Of a stretch of 64,000 nucleotides of DNA, positions 25,436-33,502 are shown piece after piece (positions within the stretch are counted from its first letter, which is position 1; each line of letters opens with the position of its first letter). This stretch comes from Gloeotrichia echinulata CP02 (GTDB lineage: Bacteria; Cyanobacteriota; Cyanobacteriia; Cyanobacteriales; Nostocaceae). A program made the translations under genes and the position numbers. The notes beneath the pieces were generated by a model that worked only from the letters and a program-made list of their open reading frames with translations, was not told where the DNA came from and did not search any database. The stretch spans positions 4,345,001-4,409,000 of the forward strand of contig CP051187.1 of the NCBI GenBank assembly GCA_038087035.1, written 5' to 3'.

Positions 25436-25603
25436 TATACCATTTCACCAAAACTCTGATACATATAGATTTCCCGTAAGGGCACGGCAATGCCGTGCCC
25501 CTACCAACGTATTTGTATCATACATATAGATTTCCCGTAAGGGCACGGCAATGCCGTGCCCCTACCAACGTATTTGTATCATACTTAAAGTGAAACGGTA
25601 TTA
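25436..25603. mobile_element. MITE family C, copy 1, with internal tandem duplication
   Basis: Ends TATACCATTTCACC and complement of TAATACCGTTTCACTTT. A 62-bp internal unit (from ATACATATAGATTTCCCGTA through the GGCACGGCAATGCCGTGCC palindrome to GTATTTGTATC) is present twice in tandem. A second copy of the family at 36570-36887 has another MITE inside it. Confidence 0.75.
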
Positions 25604-25686
25604 CTTCTCTATTTTCGTCTATAATTTCTATTCTAGATTATAAAAGAAGGAATAGGGAATAGGGAATAGGGACTGGGGACTGGGGA

Positions 25687-25770
25687 TAATATCAATTCAA
25701 ACCAATTCAAAAAATATTTGCAACACATCGATAATCTGTAGGGGCGCAAGGCCTTGCGCCCCCAATACTA
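25687..25770. repeat. Dispersed repeat F, copy 1
   Basis: ACCAATTCAAAAAATATTTG, then CAACACATCGATAATCTGTA and a GGGGCGCAAGG palindrome. The same order recurs at 44930-44990. It lies right behind the selO stop. Confidence 0.6.
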
Positions 25771-25771
25771 C

Positions 25772-27211
25772 TTAATGTCGAGACTGAATTTGCTTAACTA
25801 ATTCATAAAAAGGTTGCCAATTATCTTCTTGTGCTATTGGTTCCCAAATTGATTCAATCACAGGTCTTAATAATACCGTTTTGGGATTTTGCACAGTCAA
25901 TGTTTTGGCAATTGTATCTAGTTGATCTGGGTCAAAATTATTCAAAATTTTGTGGTATAAAATTGACCAATTATCAAAAATTGCCGAAGCTCCCGCAGCG
26001 GGTGCAATATCTGAACCATGCAGCACAAAACCAGGGTCATCTCGCCATTTAGACGAAAAGGTACGAGCGATTTCATAAAAGAACTGATGATAACCAACTT
26101 GGCTATTTTGTAAAAATTCAATCGTTAGCTGTAAAAGCTCATCGGCTTCTGGATATGGTAACTGCTCAAAACCCAACTTCTTCAACATCAAACAGCGGTA
26201 TTCAGCGTGATAATAATCATCAAATCTGGTTAATCCCGCTGCTAAATCTCCTTGGTCAATAACTGACTTCAATGGTTCCTGAAGAAGTTCTAAATTTAAT
26301 TTACAAATACCTGGTTGATGGCTGTAACAATAACGTCTATAATAGTCAAAGTATGCAGCGGTAAAATATGGGTCATAAGTAGGAATAAAAGCATAAGGGC
26401 CATAGTCAAAACTTTCCCCCGTAATCGACATATTGTCAGTGTTTAGAACTGCATGACAAAAGCCTGCTGCCATCCATTGCGCTACTAATTCTGCAACTCG
26501 TTTGACTAATTCGGCATAAAATAGGGTATATTTATCTTGTTCGGCGATTAAATGCGGGTAATACTGCTCAATTACATGGTCTAACAGCTTTTGGGTTAAA
26601 TCTGAACGTTTGAAATAATGCAATCGTTCAAAAGTACCAAAGCGAATATGAGAAAGGCTCATCCTAATCATGACAGATGAGCGCGTAGGTGAAGGTTCAT
26701 CACCCCGCCACAAAGATAAACCTGTTTCAATCATACTCAAACAGCGAGAAGTGCGTACACCCATATGGTGTAATGCTTCTGCTGCGAGAACTTCTCTCAC
26801 TCCACCTTTGAGTGTCAGCATACCATCGCCACCACGGGAGTAGGGCGTTTTACCAGAACCTTTTGTACCAAAGTCGTATAATTCACCATCAACACCGCGT
26901 ACTTGTCCATAGAGAAAACCTCTACCATCCCCTAAAGCCGAGTTATATTCACCAAATTGATAGCCGTGGTAACGCAGCGCCAACAATGGTTTACGTTCTG
27001 CAAATTTGCCAAATGCTGTGATAAAATCTTCGTCTGTGACTGCTTGGGGATCTAATCCTAAACGGGGTAGTACTGCGTCATTACGCCAGCGCAGGATATG
27101 TAGAGGAAATTCCGCTGCAGCTACTTCGTCATAATAGTCATTACCTAGAGATTCTAAAGCACTTTCGTAGTTGAGAGTAAGAAAAGGATTGGGAGTTTCT
27201 GCCAAAGTCAT
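25772..27211 (-). CDS. selO: SelO family protein adenylyltransferase (YdiU)
   Basis: 479 residues. SelO is a pseudokinase-fold enzyme that transfers AMP to Ser, Thr or Tyr of target proteins and is linked to redox stress. Family blocks: LALRYHGYQFGEYNSALGDGR, DFGTKGSGKTPYSRGGDG, the metal/ATP segment HAVLNTDNMSITG, and DYGPYAF. I see no Cys or Sec near the C-terminus (it ends KQIQSRH). Start ATG 27209-27211. No operon partner. Confidence 0.93.
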   Translation of the reverse strand: MTLAETPNPFLTLNYESALESLGNDYYDEVAAAEFPLHILRWRNDAVLPRLGLDPQAVTDEDFITAFGKFAERKPLLALRYHGYQFGEYNSALGDGRGFLYGQVRGVDGELYDFGTKGSGKTPYSRGGDGMLTLKGGVREVLAAEALHHMGVRTSRCLSMIETGLSLWRGDEPSPTRSSVMIRMSLSHIRFGTFERLHYFKRSDLTQKLLDHVIEQYYPHLIAEQDKYTLFYAELVKRVAELVAQWMAAGFCHAVLNTDNMSITGESFDYGPYAFIPTYDPYFTAAYFDYYRRYCYSHQPGICKLNLELLQEPLKSVIDQGDLAAGLTRFDDYYHAEYRCLMLKKLGFEQLPYPEADELLQLTIEFLQNSQVGYHQFFYEIARTFSSKWRDDPGFVLHGSDIAPAAGASAIFDNWSILYHKILNNFDPDQLDTIAKTLTVQNPKTVLLRPVIESIWEPIAQEDNWQPFYELVKQIQSRH

Positions 27212-27257
27212 TAGGATTAGAGTTTAATTTATTCTTCCTTTTATAGTACCTCTGTTA

Positions 27258-27452
27258 AGTAGGTTGACGGTTGACGGTTGACGGTTGACGGTTGACGGTT
27301 GACGGTTGTTATTTGTTATTTGTTATTTGTCTCAATCGCCAATCGCCAATCCCCAGTCCCCAATCCCCAATCCCCAATCCCCAATCCCCAGTCCCCAGTC
27401 CCCAATCGCCAATCCCCAGTCCCCAATCCCCAATCCCCAATCCCCAATCCCA
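27258..27452. repeat. Heptad repeats: GACGGTT run and CCAATCC/CCAGTCC run
   Basis: About six copies of GACGGTT (27262-27306), a short TTATTTG run, then about 100 bp of CCAATCCCCAGTCCC units. Several frames are open across it, but none is protein-like. Located between selO and the acetyltransferase gene end. Confidence 0.9.
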
Positions 27453-27454
27453 AT

Positions 27455-28024
27455 TTATGGCATTTGCCAGTTAGGATTTGTGAGACTAGTCATGATATGA
27501 TCTTGCCACTGTCCGTTAATTAACAAATAGTCTCTAGCGTATCCTTCAACTACAAAGCCGAGTCTTTTGAGGACATTACCGCTACGCTGATTATGGGGCA
27601 TATAATTGGCCATGATGCGGTGTATATTTAATTCGTTAAAGACATACTGAGTTGCTGCTTTCAAAGCTTCTGTCATATAACCCTTACCTTGTTGAGCTTC
27701 CGCTAGGCTATATCCTACATAACAAAATTGGGCGGCTCCCCGGACAAAATTAGTAAAATTGATAATTCCAATAATTTTAGCTATATTTCTTTTTGGGGAA
27801 ATACATAGTTTTAAAGAATGGTCATTGATAAATTCCAGTAAATTGCTCTCAATTTGATATTGCCAATATTCTTCCGTGAAGAAATTATCAGTCCAGGTAG
27901 GGTAAAATGGCGTTAAATAGGTTTTGTTAACAGTAAAGTATCTTACAAGTTCGTGTATATCCTCTTTGATCGCCAGTCTTAATAACAGGCGATCGCTCGA
28001 TATCAAAGGTAGTTCTGACTGCAT
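27455..28024 (-). CDS. GNAT N-acetyltransferase, RimJ/RimL-like
   Basis: 189 residues. GNAT fold with the acetyl-CoA loop QQGKGYMTEAL and the RimJ/RimL-type end (ANYMPHNQRSGNVLKRLGFVVEG). These enzymes acetylate N-termini of ribosomal proteins or small amines; the target here is unknown. Start ATG 28022-28024. Its last codons overlap the edge of the CCAATCC repeat. Confidence 0.88.
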   Translation of the reverse strand: MQSELPLISSDRLLLRLAIKEDIHELVRYFTVNKTYLTPFYPTWTDNFFTEEYWQYQIESNLLEFINDHSLKLCISPKRNIAKIIGIINFTNFVRGAAQFCYVGYSLAEAQQGKGYMTEALKAATQYVFNELNIHRIMANYMPHNQRSGNVLKRLGFVVEGYARDYLLINGQWQDHIMTSLTNPNWQMP

Positions 28025-28065
28025 AAAGTAGCAATTATCTGGGAGATGTTGCGGGTTCGTACAAT

Positions 28066-28099
28066 GAAAAATTCAAAAGCCTGGGAATATAGGCTTTTG
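28066..28099 (-). terminator. Terminator of the pentapeptide gene
   Basis: Stem CAAAAGCCT/AGGCTTTTG (28074-28099) followed on the minus strand by AATTTTTC. It lies 36 bp past the stop of the gene at 28135. Confidence 0.7.
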
Positions 28100-28134
28100 A
28101 AACATTGTATTTGCTTGATTTTTACCACTCACCA

Positions 28135-28869
28135 TCAAGAACATTTTTGGGAGTTTGTAAGTTCTCTCATCCCTAGTTTATTTGGGAGAAATTTTTTGTC
28201 AAATACAGTAAAATTGTTATAGCATGAATTAGTCAGATTAGCATTGGCTAAATTAGCTCCCCGTAAGTCAGTACCCCGCAAGTCTGCGCGAGTGAGATTA
28301 GTACCTTGCAAGTTAGCAGATTTTAAATTTATACCTTGTAAATTAGCTCCCACGAGATTGGCTCCAAAAAGCAGTGGTGCTTGATGTCTCGATGAGACTT
28401 GGAGTAAATTTGCATCTTGTAAAAACAAAACGACATAGCGCTGGCGTCCTGGATCTAACTCCTGTAAAGTAGCCTGAGTCATCCCCCGAAAAATAGATAA
28501 TTTATCTTGAACAAGTCTGGGATTTTTTTCTAACATAATCTGGGTCATCGTCTTGAGGTAATCGGAGAGGATAGCTTGACGATGATAATCAGCAGTTAAT
28601 TCCACCTTATTAGCGAAAAATCCTGGGAATTGGTATAATGGTTGGTTTAATCCGTTAGTGATATTTCCCACAACAATCATGACAAAAATGACTGCTGTCA
28701 GAATCACGCCACCGATAAGTGGCCAGACTGCTTCTTTGGGAATTTCGATAGAAATAATAACTGATTTTAATATTTCTATAGTTCTGATAACATAACTAGT
28801 CAAAGGAATTGGTGTGGTAGCGGAAGATGCTTTAGACGGTTTAATGATTTCGTGAGGCTGTGTCTTCAT
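28135..28869 (-). CDS. Membrane-anchored pentapeptide-repeat protein
   Basis: 244 residues. One hydrophobic helix (VWPLIGGVILTAVIFVMIVVG, about 48-68), a soluble region of about 90 residues, then 10 or so pentapeptides A(D/N)LXX (FGANLVGANLQGINLKSANLQ and on, about 167-215), which fold as a right-handed quadrilateral beta helix. No function can be read from the sequence. Single gene with its own terminator. Confidence 0.85.
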   Translation of the reverse strand: MKTQPHEIIKPSKASSATTPIPLTSYVIRTIEILKSVIISIEIPKEAVWPLIGGVILTAVIFVMIVVGNITNGLNQPLYQFPGFFANKVELTADYHRQAILSDYLKTMTQIMLEKNPRLVQDKLSIFRGMTQATLQELDPGRQRYVVLFLQDANLLQVSSRHQAPLLFGANLVGANLQGINLKSANLQGTNLTRADLRGTDLRGANLANANLTNSCYNNFTVFDKKFLPNKLGMRELTNSQKCS

Positions 28870-29164
28870 AGATTTGCAAGCTTTAGAAGAAATATGTGAC
28901 GCAGTTTACAGAAATATCATGAGCATTGCCCACAATTCATAAATTTAGCAGGAGCAGCCTTGGGTGGGCTATCCTAGGGCGGTGAGAAAACTCAAAAGTA
29001 ACAAAATAGTAATGGCTTTAAAAATACCAGATGAACTCTTTTATTTCAAATATTAATGTGAGTATTTGTACTGCCAATCTGCCACATCACGAAAATCTTG
29101 ATAAGCTGATGTCTAATATTTACAAGTTTAATTGTTGTAAGTTCAGTCTACAAAAAGGATAAAG

Positions 29165-30175
29165 ATGTCGGTGGGAATACGCTACGATTGGCAGAAAACA
29201 GAGATCCAGGCGATATATAATACACCATTGCTAGAGCTGATTTATCAAGCTGCTAGCGCGCATCGCCAATATCATGACCCCAAACAAATACAGGTCTGTA
29301 AGCTCATCTCTATTAAAACAGGCGGTTGTCCCGAAGATTGTAGCTACTGCGCTCAATCTTCCCGCTACAAAACAGAAGTCAAGCCCCAAGCACTTCTAGA
29401 AAAAGAAACAGTAGTTAGTATAGCGCAAACAGCTAAACTCAAAGGTGTCAGCCGCGTTTGCATGGGTGCTGCTTGGCGTGAGGTGCGGGATAATTCTCAA
29501 TTTGAGGTAGTCCTAGATATGGTCAAGGATGTTACCGCAATGGGTTTAGAAGTGTGCTGTACTCTGGGAATGCTGACTGCAGACCAAGCCAAGCGATTGG
29601 AAGATGCAGGATTATACGCCTACAATCATAACTTAGATACTTCACCGGAGCATTATAGCACAATCATTTCCACTCGAACTTACGATGATCGCCTAAACAC
29701 AATTGAAAATGTCCGTCAAACAAATGTTACCGTATGCTCAGGCGGCATCCTCGGTTTAGGCGAAACCGTAGATGATCGTGTAGGAATGTTACAGACACTG
29801 GCAAATTTACAGCCGCATCCAGAATCCGTCCCAATTAATATTCTCTCCCAAGTAGAGGGCACACCCTTAGAAGATCAGCCAGATGTCCCCTTTTGGGATA
29901 TAGTGCGAATGATTGCCACAGCCAGAATTGTCATGCCAACTGCTGATGTGCGTCTCAGTGCCGGTAGAGCCAGACTTTCCTCAGTTGAACAAGCCTTCTG
30001 CTTTATGGCTGGTGCAAATTCGATCTTTTCCAGCGACGACAACAAAATGTTAACAGTGACAACACCCTGTCCAGATTACGACGCTGACAAAGAAATGCTG
30101 AATTTGCTGGGAATGGAAATGCGTCCTCCTGTACAAAGAGACGCGAAAGTGGTAATTCCAGCCGTTGTCGGTTAA
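29165..30175 (+). CDS. bioB: Biotin synthase
   Basis: 336 residues. Radical-SAM enzyme that inserts sulfur into dethiobiotin. Radical-SAM cluster Cys55, Cys59, Cys62 (GGCPEDCSYCAQS). Further family marks: RVCMGAAWR, YNHNLDTSPE, CSGGILGLGE, DVRLSAGR. Start ATG 29165 with AAAAGGAT in front. The N-terminal residues 1-15 are atypical but the rest is standard. Confidence 0.97.
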   Translation: MSVGIRYDWQKTEIQAIYNTPLLELIYQAASAHRQYHDPKQIQVCKLISIKTGGCPEDCSYCAQSSRYKTEVKPQALLEKETVVSIAQTAKLKGVSRVCMGAAWREVRDNSQFEVVLDMVKDVTAMGLEVCCTLGMLTADQAKRLEDAGLYAYNHNLDTSPEHYSTIISTRTYDDRLNTIENVRQTNVTVCSGGILGLGETVDDRVGMLQTLANLQPHPESVPINILSQVEGTPLEDQPDVPFWDIVRMIATARIVMPTADVRLSAGRARLSSVEQAFCFMAGANSIFSSDDNKMLTVTTPCPDYDADKEMLNLLGMEMRPPVQRDAKVVIPAVVG

Positions 30176-30184
30176 ATAACAATA

Positions 30185-30499
30185 CAGCAAATATACCACG
30201 CTGTAGGGGCACGGCAATGCCGTGCCCTTACGAGGATCTGTGATACAAGGGCACGGCAATGCCGTGCCCCTACGAGGATCTGTGCTACAGTACCTTAGCA
30301 GCACGCAGACCGAACAACAGAGTCACAGCGATCGCCAAAAATATACCACGCGCTTGGGGCACGGCATTGCCGTGCCCCTACGAGGATCTGTGCTACAGTA
30401 CCTTAGCAGCACGCAGACCAAACAATAGACCAACAGCGACACCAAAAATATACCACGCGCTTGGGGCACGGCAATGCCGTGCCCCTACGAGGATCTGTG
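30185..30499. repeat. Tandem copies of the petL 3' end joined to a GC-rich palindrome
   Basis: Two complete units and part of a third, each about 104 bp: palindrome (GGCACGGCAATGCCGTGCC), CTACGAGGATCTGTGCTACA, then TACCTTAGCAGCACGCAGAC, which is the end of petL, up to AGCGATCGCC. The petL tails at about 30290-30340 and 30398-30450 are slightly diverged. The true end is in 30500-30560. Confidence 0.85.
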
Positions 30500-30595
30500 C
30501 TACAGTACCTTAGCAGCACGCAGACCAAACAATAGACCAACAGCGATCGCCACGAACAAAGCCAAGAAACCGATATAAGCTACAACTGCAAACAT
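30500..30595 (-). CDS. petL: Cytochrome b6f complex small subunit (PetL-like)
   Basis: 31 residues, too short for most gene finders: MFAVVAYIGFLALFVAIAVG then LLFGLRAAKVL. A single transmembrane helix with short ends, as in the peripheral small subunits of cytochrome b6f. The pattern YIGFLALF-GIA-GL-FGLR fits PetL as I recall it. Start ATG 30593-30595, stop TAG 30500-30502. Its last 54 bp have been amplified downstream. Confidence 0.7.
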   Translation of the reverse strand: MFAVVAYIGFLALFVAIAVGLLFGLRAAKVL

Positions 30596-30626
30596 TTACC
30601 TTTCTCCACAATACTTCAATATCTAT

Positions 30627-30790
30627 ATTGAATCATTTGTCATTGGTCATTTGTCATTGGTCATTTGTCATTGGTCATTTGTCATTGGTCATTTGTCATT
30701 TGTCATTGGTCATTGGTCAGTTGTCCCCAATCGCCAATCGCCAATCCCCAATCGCCAATCGCCAATCCCGAACTCCCCAATCCCTAACGT
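30627..30790. repeat. Heptad repeats GTCATTT/GTCATTG and CCAATCG/CCAATCC
   Basis: About twelve GTCATTK units followed by CAATCGCCAATCCCC units, ending 50 bp before aroB. No ribosome-binding or coding signal in it. Confidence 0.9.
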
Positions 30791-30840
30791 CCCAGATTGC
30801 GATAGAATACAGCGCACTGGCGCTTGTTTGAGGGTGGGTA

Positions 30841-31944
30841 ATGAGTTCTGTGATTAATGTCAATTTACCACAGCAGTCTTATGAGATTGCGATCGCACCT
30901 GGAAGTTTAGACGAACTGGGTACACATTTAACCAGTTTGCAGCTAGGCTCAAAGGTACTAGTGGTTTCTAATCCGACGATTTTCAAGCATTATGGAGAAA
31001 GAGCGATCGCTTCGCTCAAAGCCGCTGGTTTTGAAGTAGCTAGCTACAATCTCCCAGCGGGTGAACACTACAAGACTCTCAACTCGATCCAAAAACTCTA
31101 CGATATCGCCTTAGAAAATCGCCTAGAACGTTCCTCAACGATGGTGGCTTTGGGGGGAGGTGTAATTGGTGATATCACAGGCTTTGCAGCCGCAACCTGG
31201 CTGAGGGGAATTAATGTCGTCCAAGTGCCTACTTCCCTCTTGGCAATGGTAGATTCTTCTGTGGGGGGTAAAACTGGAGTGAACCATCCCCAGGGGAAAA
31301 ACTTGATTGGCGCATTTCATCAGCCACGCTTCGTATTAATTGACTCAGCGGTTCTGAAAACTCTCCCGATGCGCGAATTTCGGGCGGGAATGGCGGAGGT
31401 AATCAAATACGGCGTCATTTGGGACGCTGAATTGTTTACCGAATTGGAAGCCAGTAAACACCTGAATCAAATCCGCTACGTTAAGCCAGAACTGATTGAA
31501 TACATATTAAATCATTCTTGTCAAGCGAAAGCCGATGTCGTGGGAGAAGATGAGAAGGAAGGCGGACTGCGGGCGATTCTTAACTATGGTCACACCATCG
31601 GCCATGCAGTTGAAAGCGTTACGGGTTATCGAGTAGTCAATCACGGTGAAGCCGTTGCCATTGGTATGGTAGCAGCGGGGCACATAGCTACACAACTGGA
31701 ATTGTGGCAAAAAGAAGATACAGAACGCCAAAACGCCTTAATTCAAAAAGCCGGTTTACCCACGCAATTACCAGCAGGGGTAGATATTGAAGCCATCATT
31801 GAGGCGTTGCAATTAGATAAGAAAGTCCAAGGGGGTAAAGTGCGGTTTGTCCTGCCTACACAAATTGGTAAAGTAACAATTACCGATGAGGTGCCAACGG
31901 ATATTATCCGCCAAGTGCTGCAGACAATGCAAGCAACTTCATAA
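30841..31944 (+). CDS. aroB: 3-Dehydroquinate synthase
   Basis: 367 residues. Second step of the shikimate pathway. NAD-binding ALGGGVIGDITGFAA, PTSLLAMVDSSVGGKTGVN, the zinc ligands Glu (MAEVIKYG) and His (NYGHTIGHAVE, NHGEAVAIGM). Start ATG 30841 right after a GGGTGGGTA stretch. No nearby aro gene. Confidence 0.97.
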   Translation: MSSVINVNLPQQSYEIAIAPGSLDELGTHLTSLQLGSKVLVVSNPTIFKHYGERAIASLKAAGFEVASYNLPAGEHYKTLNSIQKLYDIALENRLERSSTMVALGGGVIGDITGFAAATWLRGINVVQVPTSLLAMVDSSVGGKTGVNHPQGKNLIGAFHQPRFVLIDSAVLKTLPMREFRAGMAEVIKYGVIWDAELFTELEASKHLNQIRYVKPELIEYILNHSCQAKADVVGEDEKEGGLRAILNYGHTIGHAVESVTGYRVVNHGEAVAIGMVAAGHIATQLELWQKEDTERQNALIQKAGLPTQLPAGVDIEAIIEALQLDKKVQGGKVRFVLPTQIGKVTITDEVPTDIIRQVLQTMQATS

Positions 31945-32050
31945 ATTACTCTCCCCCCTCCTCGCTTGCGGGGAGGGGCTGGGGGTGGGGGTAAATGCGG
32001 TGTTGCGGATATGTAATTACAATTTTATTAGCCACTCCCGAATTTGGATT

Positions 32051-32620
32051 ATGATACTCCAAGCCAGTAATCAATTGACATTGCAAGAGTTCCTCAACCT
32101 TCCCCCAGGCGATGGAGATATCACCTACGAACTTGTTGATGGTCAAGCAATTCCGAAGATGTCACCTAAAAAATTCCACTCAAAATTGACTCGCGCCTTT
32201 ATCCATTTGATTGAGGAATTGTGTGCTGGTAAAGGAGAAGTTTGTCCAGAATTGACTCTCGCATTAACTCATCGGGGTAAAGATTGGGGACCAACACCAG
32301 ATCTAATATATATATCTAATGAACGTTTACCCGCCGATTGGGATGAGGAAGGAGCTTGTTCTGTTCCGCCTGATTTGGTAATTGAAATTATATCCCCCGG
32401 TCAAACCTTTGGACAAATGGCAGCCAAAGCCAAAAATTATTTAGATGCTCAAGTCTTGCGGGTGTGGGTGGTAGATAGCAAAGCCAGAAGCATTACTGTA
32501 TTTTATCCTGATGCGGCGCCACAAACTTATATGGGAGATGAAATCATCACCGATTCTTTGTTTGAAGGGTGGGAGTTTACCGTTGAGCAGGTGTTTCAAA
32601 AGGCGAAAATTCCTTTATAG
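32051..32620 (+). CDS. Uma2 family (DUF820) putative endonuclease
   Basis: 189 residues from ATG 32051; the frame opens earlier but that part is GC-rich repeat. PD-(D/E)XK-like fold: PDLVIEIISPGQT with Asp and Glu and YLDAQVLRVWVVDSKAR. Uma2 proteins are very numerous in cyanobacteria and probably spread by transposition; their function is unknown. Confidence 0.9.
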   Translation: MILQASNQLTLQEFLNLPPGDGDITYELVDGQAIPKMSPKKFHSKLTRAFIHLIEELCAGKGEVCPELTLALTHRGKDWGPTPDLIYISNERLPADWDEEGACSVPPDLVIEIISPGQTFGQMAAKAKNYLDAQVLRVWVVDSKARSITVFYPDAAPQTYMGDEIITDSLFEGWEFTVEQVFQKAKIPL

Positions 32621-32750
32621 CGGTTCCTGTGTAGGACTTAGGACTTACGCATTGACAAATTAGATAAATAATGCACTAAGAGAAATTAGGAAAAAACAGG
32701 CGGTAGGTGGACGCAGCCATCGCTACGAACTTGTCTTGGTAACGAAAGTA

Positions 32751-32920
32751 CTAGGGCGTGTTTTCAAAGTCTTATACAATACTACTAAAACGCTGACACA
32801 TGTAGATTTCGCGTAGGGGCACGGCATTGCCGTGCCCCTACAGCTGGTATCATATCGTGTGGATTTAGGGGTATCTAAAAATTTATCCGGCTAAACAAAT
32901 AGTTTGAAAACACGCCCTAG
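32751..32920. mobile_element. MITE family D, 170 bp, CTAG ends
   Basis: Perfect inverted ends CTAGGGCGTGTTTTCAAA and TTTGAAAACACGCCCTAG. CTAG at both extremities would fit the YTAR target duplication of IS5-type elements. The interior carries the GGCACGGCATTGCCGTGCC palindrome. It sits inside the 21-bp minisatellite. Confidence 0.8.
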
Positions 32921-33114
32921 TCTGTGAATTTTGTTTTGAGGGATTTTTGGTAGTGTGAGCGTCTCGCTCACGCGGGCAAGATGCCCGCACTACAGTCGAT
33001 CATTTTTATCTTGACTAGTCTGTCAATTTTGTTTTGAGGGATTTTTGGTAGTGTGAGCGTCTCGCTCACGCGGGCAAGATGCCCGCACTACAGTCCATCA
33101 TTTTTATCTTGACA
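32921..33114. repeat. 98-bp tandem duplication
   Basis: TCTGTGAATTTTGTTTTGAG through GAGCGTCTCGCTC and CGGGCAAGATGCCCG palindromes to ATTTTTATCTTGAC, twice with about three differences (32921-33018 and 33019-33114). Confidence 0.85.
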
Positions 33115-33502
33115 GAGTACTACTTGTCTTGGTAACGAAACTACTTGTCTTGGTAACGAAACCACTTGTCTTGGTAACGAAAGTAGTTGTCTTGGTAACG
33201 AAAGTACTTGTCTTGGTAACGAAAGTAGTTGTCTTGGTAACGAAAGTAGTTGTCTTGGTAACGAAAGTAGTTGTCTTGGTAACGAAAGTACTTGTCTTGG
33301 TAACGAAACTACTTGTCTTGGTAACGAAACCACTTGTCTTGGTAACGAAAGTACTTGTCTTGGTAACGAAACCACTTGTTTTCTTAACCTAGTTACTTGT
33401 TTTCTTAACCTAGTTACTTATTTTCTTAACCAATCGTTATGCACATAATAGCTAATTTGTACAGTGCGTAAGTCCTACTGTGTTGACTGAGGTAGAAGAA
33501 CC

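Larger units (their letters stand above)
32729..33440. repeat. Compound minisatellite, 21-bp units, split by a MITE
   Basis: One unit ACTTGTCTTGGTAACGAAAG-type at 32729-32750, then MITE D and a duplicated 98-bp block, then about 12 more units of CTTGTCTTGGTAACGAAAC/G (33115-33375), then three 21-bp units of ACTTGTTTTCTTAACCTAG (33376-33440). All have the same period. Open frames on both strands are a by-product. Confidence 0.9.

Noticed and set aside
30222..30513. Plus-strand frames over the petL region
   Set aside because: They read across the duplicated palindrome blocks; the real gene is petL on the minus strand.
33088..33392. Open frames of repeated SLPRQVL and VLVTKVV
   Set aside because: Same cause: a 21-bp array.
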